DNA of 23,316 nucleotides from a virus. A program made the position numbers and the translations under genes. This document shows, piece after piece, positions 14,925 through 22,342 of the stretch (position 1 is its first letter; the number at the start of each line of letters is the position of its first letter). The notes beneath the pieces were generated by a model, which saw only the letters and a program-made list of their open reading frames with translations, ran no database searches and had not been told where the DNA came from. The stretch lies in the IMG/VR virus record IMGVR_UViG_3300042553_001013, positions 1-23,316 of that record; one strand, written 5' to 3'.

Positions 14925-16262
14925 TTACAAAATGTCTAGGTCAAGTCGAGCGTAGCTATCTAGTATCAAGTTGGCCGATAGTTGCCAGCTTGGTGAAAAC
15001 TGGGTGAACAGTTGTCCAAAGTTCAAATTCACACAACCAATCGAAAGCGCCTGCATCCCCTGGGTGAGCGCTTGTTGCCAGAAAATTGCTTGCCGGACGG
15101 CGGCCATGTTGGCGATCGCCTCAGCAATGTCGGTGGGGATCTTGTCCCACCCGGCGGTGTAGGTAAGTTCTACGTTGTTCATACCGGGCGGTAGGGTAGC
15201 AAACGTACCAATGCCAATATCAGCGCCAACGGCATAGCCCCAGTCCCAATAGTCCCAAATATTTTGGTTGATGGTGACTACACCGGTCTCGGCGTCGCCG
15301 TGGAGCAATTGGGCGCCGCTGCTGCGAATATTGAGCGGGTTAAAGTCCTTTTCGGTATAGCGCCTAAATAGGGTGCGGCTATAGCTGAGGGCATCTATCC
15401 TAAAAAATTCATCAATAACCAAAGGACGTTCGCGCAGGTGGACCTGTCGCTGACGGCTAAGGCCATTGTACGCCTGACGGATGTATCGCCACTTGGCAAA
15501 GCGTCTGCCGGTGCGGCGTTCGCCTTCAGCCGTCGCTTCCTCCAGGCATCGCAGTACATAGCGGCTATAGGCGGTTTCCACATAGGTTGTCGTTAGGTTC
15601 TCCGGGCCGTTGTAGTAAAGGGTGCTGCCTACCCTGGCCCAGCTCCGTTCGTAGCGGGTAGCTAAATCCTTGTAGTCCACCTGGGCAGCGTGTTGGTCAT
15701 CCACCCATAGCCCATACAACACCTGGTCGTCGGCTAGTTCCGCCTCCCAGTAACCTAGGGCATTTAGTTCCCAGTCCAGCCCCACCAGGGGGACGGCAAT
15801 CTGAACCGATGCGCCAGGGACGCTTCCTAGCACCTCTAGCACCTCCCTAGGGGCGGCATAGACTAGAGCACCGTTGACACAGTAGCTAGTTGCCTTGGGC
15901 GGCGTAGCGGTGGTAAAGGGTTCACTATGCTGAAGGGTGCCATAGGCGATTACCTCCAGCGTATAGCCCTGGTCAAGTTTGATCTTGTCCCAGATGCTTT
16001 GGTTTGGCACCACCCGCACCACACCCCGTTTGGCATGGCGGATGCTAATCACCGTCGTGCTACTGACAGCGATCGCATTGTTGCCATCCCGCCAGCGTAC
16101 CGTCAATGCCCTGGGGACACTTACCCCCAGGACCGTGATGGTAGCCGGTGTTAGGTCGAGTTCATCGCCCGGTCCCCGGCTGGAGTTGGCCCACAACTGT
16201 ATGTCAATGGGCCAATTATCCAGCCAGGGATACTCGAACGAGGTGCCATAGGTGACAGGCAT
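14925..16262 (-). CDS. Head-tail connector / adaptor-like protein (445 aa)
   Basis: The C-terminal third contains LPPGMNNVELTYTAGWDKIP then TDIAEAIANMAAVRQAIFWQ, a pattern seen in phage head-tail connector (gp6-like adaptor) proteins, where a helix after a Tyr-x-Ala-Gly-Trp strand packs against the portal. The N-terminal two thirds (about 1-200, beta-rich, LTPATITVLGVSVPRALTVR) is longer than usual and may be an extra domain. The middle is Arg/Tyr-rich (AEGERRTGRRFAKWRYIRQA). The start overlaps the previous stop as TAATG. It follows the capsid gene by one gene, which supports the connector call. Confidence 0.65.
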   Translation of the reverse strand: MPVTYGTSFEYPWLDNWPIDIQLWANSSRGPGDELDLTPATITVLGVSVPRALTVRWRDGNNAIAVSSTTVISIRHAKRGVVRVVPNQSIWDKIKLDQGYTLEVIAYGTLQHSEPFTTATPPKATSYCVNGALVYAAPREVLEVLGSVPGASVQIAVPLVGLDWELNALGYWEAELADDQVLYGLWVDDQHAAQVDYKDLATRYERSWARVGSTLYYNGPENLTTTYVETAYSRYVLRCLEEATAEGERRTGRRFAKWRYIRQAYNGLSRQRQVHLRERPLVIDEFFRIDALSYSRTLFRRYTEKDFNPLNIRSSGAQLLHGDAETGVVTINQNIWDYWDWGYAVGADIGIGTFATLPPGMNNVELTYTAGWDKIPTDIAEAIANMAAVRQAIFWQQALTQGMQALSIGCVNLNFGQLFTQFSPSWQLSANLILDSYARLDLDIL

Positions 16263-16765
16263 TAGCTAAGCAAGCTAAGGAGTTCCTGTGCCTTTTTCTC
16301 AACGCCCTTGGTTGTGTCCGCGTCGATTACCGCCTGTAGGTAGGCGCGGCGCAGCTCAACCGGTAGGGTTTCATTGAGAGCGGTATTTTCTACCACCGGC
16401 GTCGATTGAGCGATCGTCAGCCCCTTTAACTTTTCCACCTCCACCTGGATTAACTCCAGGTCATCGGCAGAAAGGACAAAGGGTTCTGCCACCGGTTCCG
16501 GTGCTGCCTCCGGCTCAACCGGGGCGGCGATCGCTACTGCATCCGTACTCAGGTCCACCAGCGATAGGCGGAAATGACGCTGGATGCGCGGCTCAAAGGA
16601 CTCAAGCAACGCGGCGATCGCGGCGGCGGTGTCATCGCTTACCTCGTAGGGCACATCCACCGCAAAGGTGAATGAACCCCCCTCCCCAGGCTTACCGCCC
16701 GGCACCTGCGGGACCGGTGCGCCTAGCCCAGGGAAGCGATCGCTATGTAGGGTTAACTGTTTCAT
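16262..16765 (-). CDS. Unknown protein between capsid and connector genes (167 aa)
   Basis: This 167-residue protein starts MKQLTLHSDRFPGLGAPV. It has a first half with one beta-strand and helix (FTFAVDVPYEVSDDTAAAIA), an Ala/Pro/Glu-rich linker (EPEAAPEPVAEPF) at about residues 83-95, and a helical C-terminal half (DDLELIQVEVEKLKGL; VEKKAQELLSLLS). No family is recognised. The position next to the capsid gene is where decoration or stabilising proteins are often found, but nothing in the sequence proves that. The ATG is three bases past the capsid-gene stop. Confidence 0.75.
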   Translation of the reverse strand: MKQLTLHSDRFPGLGAPVPQVPGGKPGEGGSFTFAVDVPYEVSDDTAAAIAALLESFEPRIQRHFRLSLVDLSTDAVAIAAPVEPEAAPEPVAEPFVLSADDLELIQVEVEKLKGLTIAQSTPVVENTALNETLPVELRRAYLQAVIDADTTKGVEKKAQELLSLLS

Positions 16766-16767
16766 GG

Positions 16768-17757
16768 CTACGGTTGAGACGGGACGTTTAAGATTTCAAC
16801 AATAGCTTCAGGATACCTTACAGTAAAGGCTAATCTTTCACGAGCCCTGATACCCACTTGGTCCGTTTGGCTTAGCAGTTCCTGATATACCCTGATGTTA
16901 AATCGCTGCCAGTCCCCAATAGCAAAGGCTGATTGGTTCATTACCAGGGCTTTTCCGTAGGTTTCACCGGGTTGCGCATCCAGGAAGGTGGTAGCAATGA
17001 CCGGGGCACCGGCTAGGCGTCCGATCTCACCGGTGAAGATACCAGCACCAGAGCCATAGGCGTAGCTGCTCATGGTTTGGAAGCTACGGTTACGCAGGAG
17101 GGCTTCCTCCCAGGCTAGGCCCACCATCACCACTACGTCGCGCTTATTGCGTCCGTAGATGCCCAGGTAGCGCATGGCGCGTACCAGGTTGCTGGTGGCG
17201 GTGCTGGAGTCCACCGAATTGGTGCTGGAGTCCAGTGTGGCATCGTAGGTGTAGGGCGTCGCGGCGGCCTGGGCAAATAGCCCATTAAAGACATTCTTGG
17301 GGTCGCCGGGGCCATGGTCTATGGTGGTATCCCCTAGCAGGAAGGCAAGCTCTTCCGCTTGGGCAAATTCCCGAGCCATTTCCTCTTTCAGCATCCCTTC
17401 GATGTCTCGAATGGTGCTGTCCTCGAATACTTCCTGGTCCACGGGTAGCCAGGTCATCAGCTTCTCGGGCACCAGGTCGATGCTGTCGAGCCGTGCCTTA
17501 AATTCCGGCGCCGGTTGGCCCGCTTTGACGCTGTAGGCACCTTGGGCGCGTACCAGCTTGGGGATGCGGATCTTGGGCTTGGTCATATTGATCAGGCTCT
17601 TGCTGCGGTCAGCGATCTGCCGCATGAAGCATTGTTGCCGGATCAGGGGGATCACCTCGGAGGCGATCGTGGTTTGGAGGGTAACCTCGGCACCACCGCC
17701 ATCGCTAATGCCTAGCGATTTCAGTAGCGCCCGACGGGTAAGCGCAGCGTTTGTCAT
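16768..17757 (-). CDS. Major capsid protein (HK97 fold)
   Basis: This 329-residue protein has the HK97-type pattern: an N-terminal helix, then RIPKLVRAQGAYSVKAGQPA, PEFKARLDSIDLVPEKLMTW, VDQEVFEDSTIRDIEGMLKE, the long spine-helix region with REFAQAEELAFLLGD, and NVFNGLFAQA. A domain with GRNKRDVVVMVGLAWEEALL and a C-terminal FAIGDWQRFNIRVYQELLSQ follow. It has no long N-terminal scaffolding domain, so scaffolding is supplied by the neighbouring gene products. AGGA lies nine bases before the ATG. It lies after the prohead-protease and scaffold-like genes, the standard order. Confidence 0.92.
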   Translation of the reverse strand: MTNAALTRRALLKSLGISDGGGAEVTLQTTIASEVIPLIRQQCFMRQIADRSKSLINMTKPKIRIPKLVRAQGAYSVKAGQPAPEFKARLDSIDLVPEKLMTWLPVDQEVFEDSTIRDIEGMLKEEMAREFAQAEELAFLLGDTTIDHGPGDPKNVFNGLFAQAAATPYTYDATLDSSTNSVDSSTATSNLVRAMRYLGIYGRNKRDVVVMVGLAWEEALLRNRSFQTMSSYAYGSGAGIFTGEIGRLAGAPVIATTFLDAQPGETYGKALVMNQSAFAIGDWQRFNIRVYQELLSQTDQVGIRARERLAFTVRYPEAIVEILNVPSQP

Positions 17758-17785
17758 GGTTTGGGGTCCTTATGTCGTAGCTAAA

Positions 17786-18625
17786 TTAATCGTCGTCAGC
17801 CTCATCGGCTGAAAATGGCAGTGGCTCACCCGCTTGTTGTGAATGGTATTGCAGCAACAGCGCATCACCGAAGGACACGGGGCGGTCCAGGTCATCGCCG
17901 TCCCAGCCAAGGCTGGCAGCACTCTTTACCAGGTCCTCATCACTGACGATCGCACCAGCGACGCCCTTACGACTGCCATAACGCTGGCCCTTGGCTGCCT
18001 TGCGCATCTGGCGTAGGTCGGGGATAGCGTCCGGGTCTTCGTTATCCTCCGGGTCACGGGTTGCCATGGCTTGTTGGATGCCGGATTCGATCGCGCTCTT
18101 GATCAAGTTTTCTAGCGGGATTTCGTCCGGTGCTTGGTCCTGGGCGCGTTGGCTGATGCCTGCTGCTTTCTCTAATTGGTTGACGCGATCTACTAGGGGG
18201 CCTTCGTATTCGGTGCCAAGGATAGTTTCTTCGAGGGCAGCGACGGCATCAAGTAAGGAGCCACCCCGGGCGCTTTTCTTGAGGCCAGTGTGGTTCTCTA
18301 GCTGACTGACGCGATCGTGGAGGGAAGAGCCACCCATGCCGCTGTCGTCCATGTCATCTTCATCATCGGCGTCCATGGCTTCGGGGGCGTCCATGTCCTC
18401 GTCATCCTCTTCCATGTCCTCGTCGTCGGGGTCCATGGCAGGAGGCGTACCAGGGGACATGGGTGGCGCACCATTGGCGGCGGGGGCACCATTGGCGGCG
18501 GGGGCACCATTGGCGGCGGGGGCACCAGCGGTAGGGGGCGCACCGGCACCCGCCTGGGCAGATTGCAGGATTTGTAAGCCTTGTTGGAATACTCCCATCA
18601 AGGCTTGTAGGGTTTGTGGGTCCAT
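17786..18625 (-). CDS. Acidic scaffold-like protein with APAANG repeats (279 aa)
   Basis: This 279-residue protein has a helical start (MDPQTLQALMGVFQQGLQIL), three perfect APAANG repeats (about 35-52), an extremely acidic Asp/Glu/Met block (about 66-95), then LHDRVSQLE, LLDAVAALE and LVDRVNQLE, three related heptad-like segments that may be coiled coils, and a Lys/Arg-rich stretch (RQMRKAAKGQRYGSRKG). It sits directly between the prohead protease and the capsid gene, the usual place for a scaffold. Acidic, helical, low-complexity make-up fits. No family was recognised, so scaffold is inference from place and make-up. Confidence 0.72.
   Translation of the reverse strand: MDPQTLQALMGVFQQGLQILQSAQAGAGAPPTAGAPAANGAPAANGAPAANGAPPMSPGTPPAMDPDDEDMEEDDEDMDAPEAMDADDEDDMDDSGMGGSSLHDRVSQLENHTGLKKSARGGSLLDAVAALEETILGTEYEGPLVDRVNQLEKAAGISQRAQDQAPDEIPLENLIKSAIESGIQQAMATRDPEDNEDPDAIPDLRQMRKAAKGQRYGSRKGVAGAIVSDEDLVKSAASLGWDGDDLDRPVSFGDALLLQYHSQQAGEPLPFSADEADDD
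18469..18522 (+). repeat. Three exact 18-base tandem repeats
   Basis: The unit CACCATTGGCGGCGGGGG is repeated three times without change (18469-18486, 18487-18504, 18505-18522). It encodes the APAANG repeats of the scaffold-like protein on the minus strand. A partial fourth unit follows. Confidence 0.9.
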
Positions 18626-18640
18626 TTTCTAGTTACCTAG

Positions 18641-21178
18641 CTAGGAGTAAATAACGTACTGTTGGGGAAACTGAACGTCGATGCCCACAACGCCGGGTGA
18701 ACCGGCAGGGCGCAAAGGTTTTCCCTTTAGCTCCTCAGGCATCTTCTCTACGAATTCGTCCAGTGCTTTGGTTAGGTCGGCATTCATCGCCTTCACCGTC
18801 CCCGCCGCCTGGTAGTCGTTCATAAACGGCAATTCTTGGGCGAAACGGGTGCAGTATTGCAAGAACCGGACAAAGTTCACCATCGGGTCGGTCGGGGTGT
18901 CAGTCATGCCCGCGATCGCCCTGGCGCTGTCGGTCAAGAAAGAAACCGTCTCCGGGCTACCCCAGGCGTCCTTGTCCATGTAACAAGCTTTGGCTAGGTT
19001 GCGGGTTAGTTGGGTGATGGTGATACCGAATACGTCAGTGGGGGGCATGCCGCCGGAGGAATAGAGGCGATGGGCTTTGGGTTGTTTGCCACCGATACCC
19101 TTACCGGCATGGGCACTAGCGGACTCATCCATTTGTACCTTCTTGCCGCCCTTCGGCTGTGGGCTTTTGGCGTCAACCTTACGACCCATCGCCGGGATGC
19201 CCGTATCCCGCCATGAGCCAGAACCAAACTCACGCCCAGGATTACCCAGGGCTTTGCGGAGGAAGTTGTCGATAGTCATGGCGGTGCCTGTTTTGTTAAG
19301 TTGATTTCGCTGGGCAACTTCTTCGTCAATTCTTCGCAGTGCTTGATCTCGCTTTATCTCTGCGTTGAAGCGGTAAAGCGCTCTGTCTCGTCCAGAAAGG
19401 TGGAGTCCTAGCCTTTCTTCCCGGGCGAGCTTTCTGTTCTCCACCATATCGGCATCAATCTTGGCAAGGTAATTCTGACTGGATTCCCCCATCCGCGTAC
19501 CTTTAGCCCAGCCAACGATCGCGTCAATCACGTCATTAAAGGGACGTTTGTAGGCACCCTCGTTGTTTTGCCAGATTTCTCCCGCCACTTCTTTTTCAAA
19601 GAATTTGTAAGCGCCCTCAATTTTTTTGTTGATCTTCTCGACAAATTCTCGCTCTGGCACGGCATCCATTTTTACCGCCGTAGAGATGATTTGGTTGAGC
19701 CGTGATTTGAGCTTTTTGCTAAGTTCGGGGATCTCGGTGCCGTCACCCCGGCGTAGGTCTAATGAAGCGACAAGTGCTTTTAGGTTTGCAGGTGTCGCGA
19801 TCGCGCCATCTTCCGGCATCGCACCATCCTCCGCCCCCTCCATCGCCTCACCCTCAGGCATAGGCTTATCCGCGATCGCGGCTTGCTGCTGTTCCAGCAT
19901 TTCGCCAACGGTGGGTTCGGGGTCCTGGGCGGCGGGTTCAACGCCTAGCTCTCGCATAAGGTCGTCGTCAGACATGCCTGCTACGCCTAGCTCCTGCAGG
20001 AGATCGTTATCAGACATGCTTGGCGCGTCGTCGTCAGGCTTGGTTATTTCAAAAAGTGCGTCTTTGACCTGCTTCAGGTAAGCCTCGGTTTGCTTGCGCT
20101 TTCTGGGAGTTATGCTTACAAGTCCAGCATCAGCCAATGCCAGAAAATTCTTAATTTTGTCTAGCTCTGCCGCCAATATTGAAGGGCTTTGATCTTCTAA
20201 ATATGGTTTTGGCTCCTTTTGTCGTCTTGCCTTCGGCTTAGTCGCTTTTGCCTTTGCTGGTGTCTCTGCTCCCTTCTCCGCCTCCACCACCGGGACGATC
20301 GCGGGCTTTTCCGCCTTCTTCTTCCCGCCAGACGGCTTACCGCTGGCCTTGGGTTTATCCATCCGTTCCCATCGGCTATTGGCATTAAGCCGATAGGTAA
20401 CACCGCCCTCTACTTTGGTGTCGCCTTCATTGTGGCCACCAAATAAGCCTAGCTGGCCCGGGGAGGGTGCCCGCCGCCGTCCTGCCTTGCGTAGGACAAT
20501 GCCGTGTTCCTCGCTAGGGTGAGCGGTATAGGGGACGCCATTCAGGTAGATGTAATGCTGGTGCCGGGCGAGCATGGTATTACCCACAGATTTAGCAAGC
20601 GCGGTGATATAGGCGCCATTGTCGGGGGTCTCGGACTCAATTAGTCGATTAGCTGGGTTATCAGTAATGCTCAATTCGTCCAGCCGTACGTCAGTAATCA
20701 GGTTACAGGTCCGCCCGATCGCATCTCTACCGGGGCGTACACCGTTGATCTTGCCACCAACGCTAACGCCAAGGTGAACCATGCCCTCTTTGAGCATATT
20801 CCACACCACCCGGGCGATGGGGTTAGCGCCAGATAGGACACCCCGCCAACGCGTAGTGCCATCGCTATCGACACTCATCTCAGTCACCCGGCCCAGGGGG
20901 AGCGCGATCGCGGCTAGTAGCCCCACTTGCTGGTCGTAGGGAATATTAAGGGCAGAGATGGACTGCTTTAGAAATCGCTCCCAAAAACCATGGTGCAGGC
21001 GAATGGGGCCACCCTTTAGTCCGTCCGGGCCACGGGTTGCCATGAAGCCAGGGATAGCGCGTTGAATCGCGTCCGGGCAAATGGCATCGCCGTCAAGATC
21101 TCTAAAAAAATTGGAGGCTACCCCGCCCACAACCATATCGGCTGACTTGGACAGGATAGCCTCCAGAGGAAGAACCAT
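18641..21178 (-). CDS. Prohead maturation protease fused to a long assembly domain (845 aa)
   Basis: Residues about 1-200 form an S78/U35-type prohead protease domain: PIRLHHGFW (candidate catalytic H62 or H63), GRVTEMSVDSDGTTRWRG, NMLKEGMVHLGVSVGGKI with the candidate nucleophile S139, and DVRLDELSITDNPANR. Residues about 208-272 are the module shared with the 353-aa protein (PSPGQLGLF). A Lys/Ala/Pro-rich linker, two MSDxDLxxELGV repeats (388-400 and 402-414), an acidic segment and a helical part (about 470-560) follow, then a C-terminal domain of about 200 residues with no family recognised. The protein is several times longer than a plain prohead protease, so it may also act as scaffold and be self-cleaved. 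No Shine-Dalgarno sequence precedes the ATG (the bases before it read CTCCTCC). It opens the structural operon. Confidence 0.8.
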   Translation of the reverse strand: MVLPLEAILSKSADMVVGGVASNFFRDLDGDAICPDAIQRAIPGFMATRGPDGLKGGPIRLHHGFWERFLKQSISALNIPYDQQVGLLAAIALPLGRVTEMSVDSDGTTRWRGVLSGANPIARVVWNMLKEGMVHLGVSVGGKINGVRPGRDAIGRTCNLITDVRLDELSITDNPANRLIESETPDNGAYITALAKSVGNTMLARHQHYIYLNGVPYTAHPSEEHGIVLRKAGRRRAPSPGQLGLFGGHNEGDTKVEGGVTYRLNANSRWERMDKPKASGKPSGGKKKAEKPAIVPVVEAEKGAETPAKAKATKPKARRQKEPKPYLEDQSPSILAAELDKIKNFLALADAGLVSITPRKRKQTEAYLKQVKDALFEITKPDDDAPSMSDNDLLQELGVAGMSDDDLMRELGVEPAAQDPEPTVGEMLEQQQAAIADKPMPEGEAMEGAEDGAMPEDGAIATPANLKALVASLDLRRGDGTEIPELSKKLKSRLNQIISTAVKMDAVPEREFVEKINKKIEGAYKFFEKEVAGEIWQNNEGAYKRPFNDVIDAIVGWAKGTRMGESSQNYLAKIDADMVENRKLAREERLGLHLSGRDRALYRFNAEIKRDQALRRIDEEVAQRNQLNKTGTAMTIDNFLRKALGNPGREFGSGSWRDTGIPAMGRKVDAKSPQPKGGKKVQMDESASAHAGKGIGGKQPKAHRLYSSGGMPPTDVFGITITQLTRNLAKACYMDKDAWGSPETVSFLTDSARAIAGMTDTPTDPMVNFVRFLQYCTRFAQELPFMNDYQAAGTVKAMNADLTKALDEFVEKMPEELKGKPLRPAGSPGVVGIDVQFPQQYVIYS

Positions 21179-21197
21179 GGAGGAGATACGGACTAGG

Positions 21198-21239
21198 AAA
21201 AAATAAATTATGCCTACGCTATGCCTATCTTAGCGTAGG
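21198..21239 (-). terminator. Hairpin with U-tract in the leader of the structural operon
   Basis: CCTACGCTA (21213-21221) and TAGCGTAGG (21231-21239) form a perfect 9-bp stem with a 9-base loop. On the minus strand the stem is followed by CATAATTTATTTTTT (21212-21198). This looks like an intrinsic terminator. It lies only 34 bases before the start codon of the protease gene, so any promoter for the structural operon is likely upstream of it and transcription must read through. Confidence 0.6.
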
Positions 21240-21255
21240 TTCGAGAAATGGTTAG
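21237..21255 (+). repeat. Left copy of a 19-base direct repeat flanking a plus-strand gene
   Basis: AGGTTCGAGAAATGGTTAG here matches 21587-21605 at 18 of 19 bases; the copies are exactly 350 bases apart. The right copy includes the end of the plus-strand gene (RFEK and stop). This copy lies before its promoter. Confidence 0.7.
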
Positions 21256-21295
21256 GTTGACACGCAATCGCGCCAGTTTAACTAATTTATCAAAA

Positions 21296-21340
21296 AGTGT
21301 TGACAATTCGATAGAGGGGGGGTATATTGAGAAGTGTTGA
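21296..21340 (+). promoter_or_regulatory. Pair of AGTGTTGA motifs, possible operator
   Basis: AGTGTTGA occurs at 21296-21303, overlapping the -35 box, and at 21333-21340, at the expected transcription start. The same motif pair is found before the other plus-strand gene (806 and 824). Regulation by a shared factor is an inference. Confidence 0.4.
21300..21328 (+). promoter_or_regulatory. Near-consensus sigma70 promoter of the plus-strand gene at 21362
   Basis: TTGACA (21300-21305) lies 17 bases before TATATT (21323-21328). Transcription would start near 21335, about 27 bases before the ATG. It is the strongest promoter-like sequence I see in the window. Confidence 0.75.
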
Positions 21341-21361
21341 ACCACTTACGGAGACAGACCG

Positions 21362-21601
21362 ATGAGCGCCCAGTCATTCTTCATTACTCCCAAATGGGAA
21401 ACCGTTTACAGGCACAATTATTTTGATCTCGGACTAGAAGACGATCACTATACCTGGTTCTACCAAAAAGCTATAGAACTTGGCCTTAACCCGGATGAGC
21501 ATGTGACACAAAGGCCACTAAGCAAGATGGGGTGGGATACCATGAACTGTTACATTACAGAAGATCTCTATCGTGCCCTTACTCCAAGGTTCGAGAAATG
21601 A
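21362..21601 (+). CDS. Lone plus-strand small protein of unknown function (79 aa)
   Basis: This 79-residue protein starts MSAQSFFITPKWETVYRHNY and ends LYRALTPRFEK. It is rich in aromatic residues (F, Y, W) and mixed charge (FDLGLEDDHYTWFYQKAIEL), with no membrane segment or signal peptide. I do not recognise a family. GGAG lies eight bases before the ATG and a near-consensus promoter (21300-21328) lies upstream. The stop directly abuts the stop of the DpdA-like gene, tail to tail, with no room for a terminator between them. An 18/19-base direct repeat flanks the promoter-plus-gene unit, so it may be a recent insertion or the remains of a duplication. Its promoter region shares motifs with that of the gene at 854. 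Confidence 0.8.
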   Translation: MSAQSFFITPKWETVYRHNYFDLGLEDDHYTWFYQKAIELGLNPDEHVTQRPLSKMGWDTMNCYITEDLYRALTPRFEK

Positions 21602-21605
21602 TTAG
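21587..21605 (+). repeat. Right copy of the 19-base direct repeat
   Basis: AGGTTCGAGAAATGATTAG matches 21237-21255 with one mismatch. It covers the last codons and stop of the plus-strand gene and the stop of the DpdA-like gene. Confidence 0.7.
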
Positions 21606-22342
21606 AACGCTGAAAATATGGATGCCTGCAAGGGGCTGCCGATGCCTTTGGCGTAATTAAGCGCAATCTTTGGGCAATTGGCGTTTCGGTTCTCCATCCG
21701 TGCTGCAAAGCTATGGGCTTGGCTGTCTGCTGAGTAAAGTAAGTCCCACACAATTGAAGATTCTAGGGCGGTCTTCTTAACGCCAAACCCGTGCAACCTC
21801 AGATCGGGGCGAGCTGTCTTAATCGCCACCAAGACGGCTTCAATTGCCCCAGGGTTGCTGTTTCGCTTGCAGACAGAACCTACCCCTACCCATTGTCCAG
21901 GACGTAAGCGATCGCCGTAATCGTGCAGGTGTCTAACGTAGTCAGCGGGAGAGTAGCCCTGTAATACTGGCATGATATAGACGCCGGTATTTAGGGCAAG
22001 CAGGCGATCGTAGTTCTCTATGGTTAGCCGTTGGTGGTCTTGGATTGTTAGCCCGGTCTTGCCAAGGATAAATGGTTCACACATATAGTCCTGTGCTACA
22101 GCTGCCACAAGGTTGCCGTTTTTTGCCCATCGCCGGATCTCTTTGGCATAGTCTTCTAATGGCAGGTGCCCTTGTCCGCCAGCAATGCGAGTAAAAGCGC
22201 CGCTATCCAATATCCAGGACTGAACCGGGAAGGGAGAGCGACGCCTTAGAAGTCGATTGACTGACACCATGCACCGGGGAAAATCCCCGCAGCCAGACAG
22301 GCCGTTGACGGGCTGATGCCAGCCTATGTAAAACTCCTGCAT
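21602..22342 (-). CDS. dpdA: DpdA-like transglycosylase (TGT superfamily), putative 7-deazaguanine DNA modification
   Basis: This 246-residue protein matches the phage/bacterial DpdA-like branch of the tRNA-guanine transglycosylase TIM-barrel superfamily. Visible motifs in order: FYIGWHQP (4-11), WILDSGAFTRI (43-53), AAVAQDYMCEP (80-90), KTGLT and DHQ (95-103), MPVLQGYSPADYV (124-136), WVGVGSVCKR (151-160), LRLHGFGVK (181-189), SADSQAHSFAAR (204-215). Relatives exchange guanine for a 7-deazaguanine (preQ0-type) base in DNA, which resists host restriction. The Asp residues in LDSGAF and SADS are candidate catalytic residues. No preQ0 synthesis genes (folE, queC, queD, queE) are in this window, so the precursor may come from the host or from genes outside. 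The start overlaps the previous stop as TGATG. Substrate (DNA versus RNA) is not proved by sequence. Confidence 0.8.
   Translation of the reverse strand: MQEFYIGWHQPVNGLSGCGDFPRCMVSVNRLLRRRSPFPVQSWILDSGAFTRIAGGQGHLPLEDYAKEIRRWAKNGNLVAAVAQDYMCEPFILGKTGLTIQDHQRLTIENYDRLLALNTGVYIMPVLQGYSPADYVRHLHDYGDRLRPGQWVGVGSVCKRNSNPGAIEAVLVAIKTARPDLRLHGFGVKKTALESSIVWDLLYSADSQAHSFAARMENRNANCPKIALNYAKGIGSPLQASIFSAF

Noticed and set aside
18317-18632. Plus-strand frames opposite the scaffold-like protein, with Gly or Ala repeats
   Set aside because: The repeats come from the 18-base tandem unit read in other frames; the acidic minus-strand protein fits the operon.
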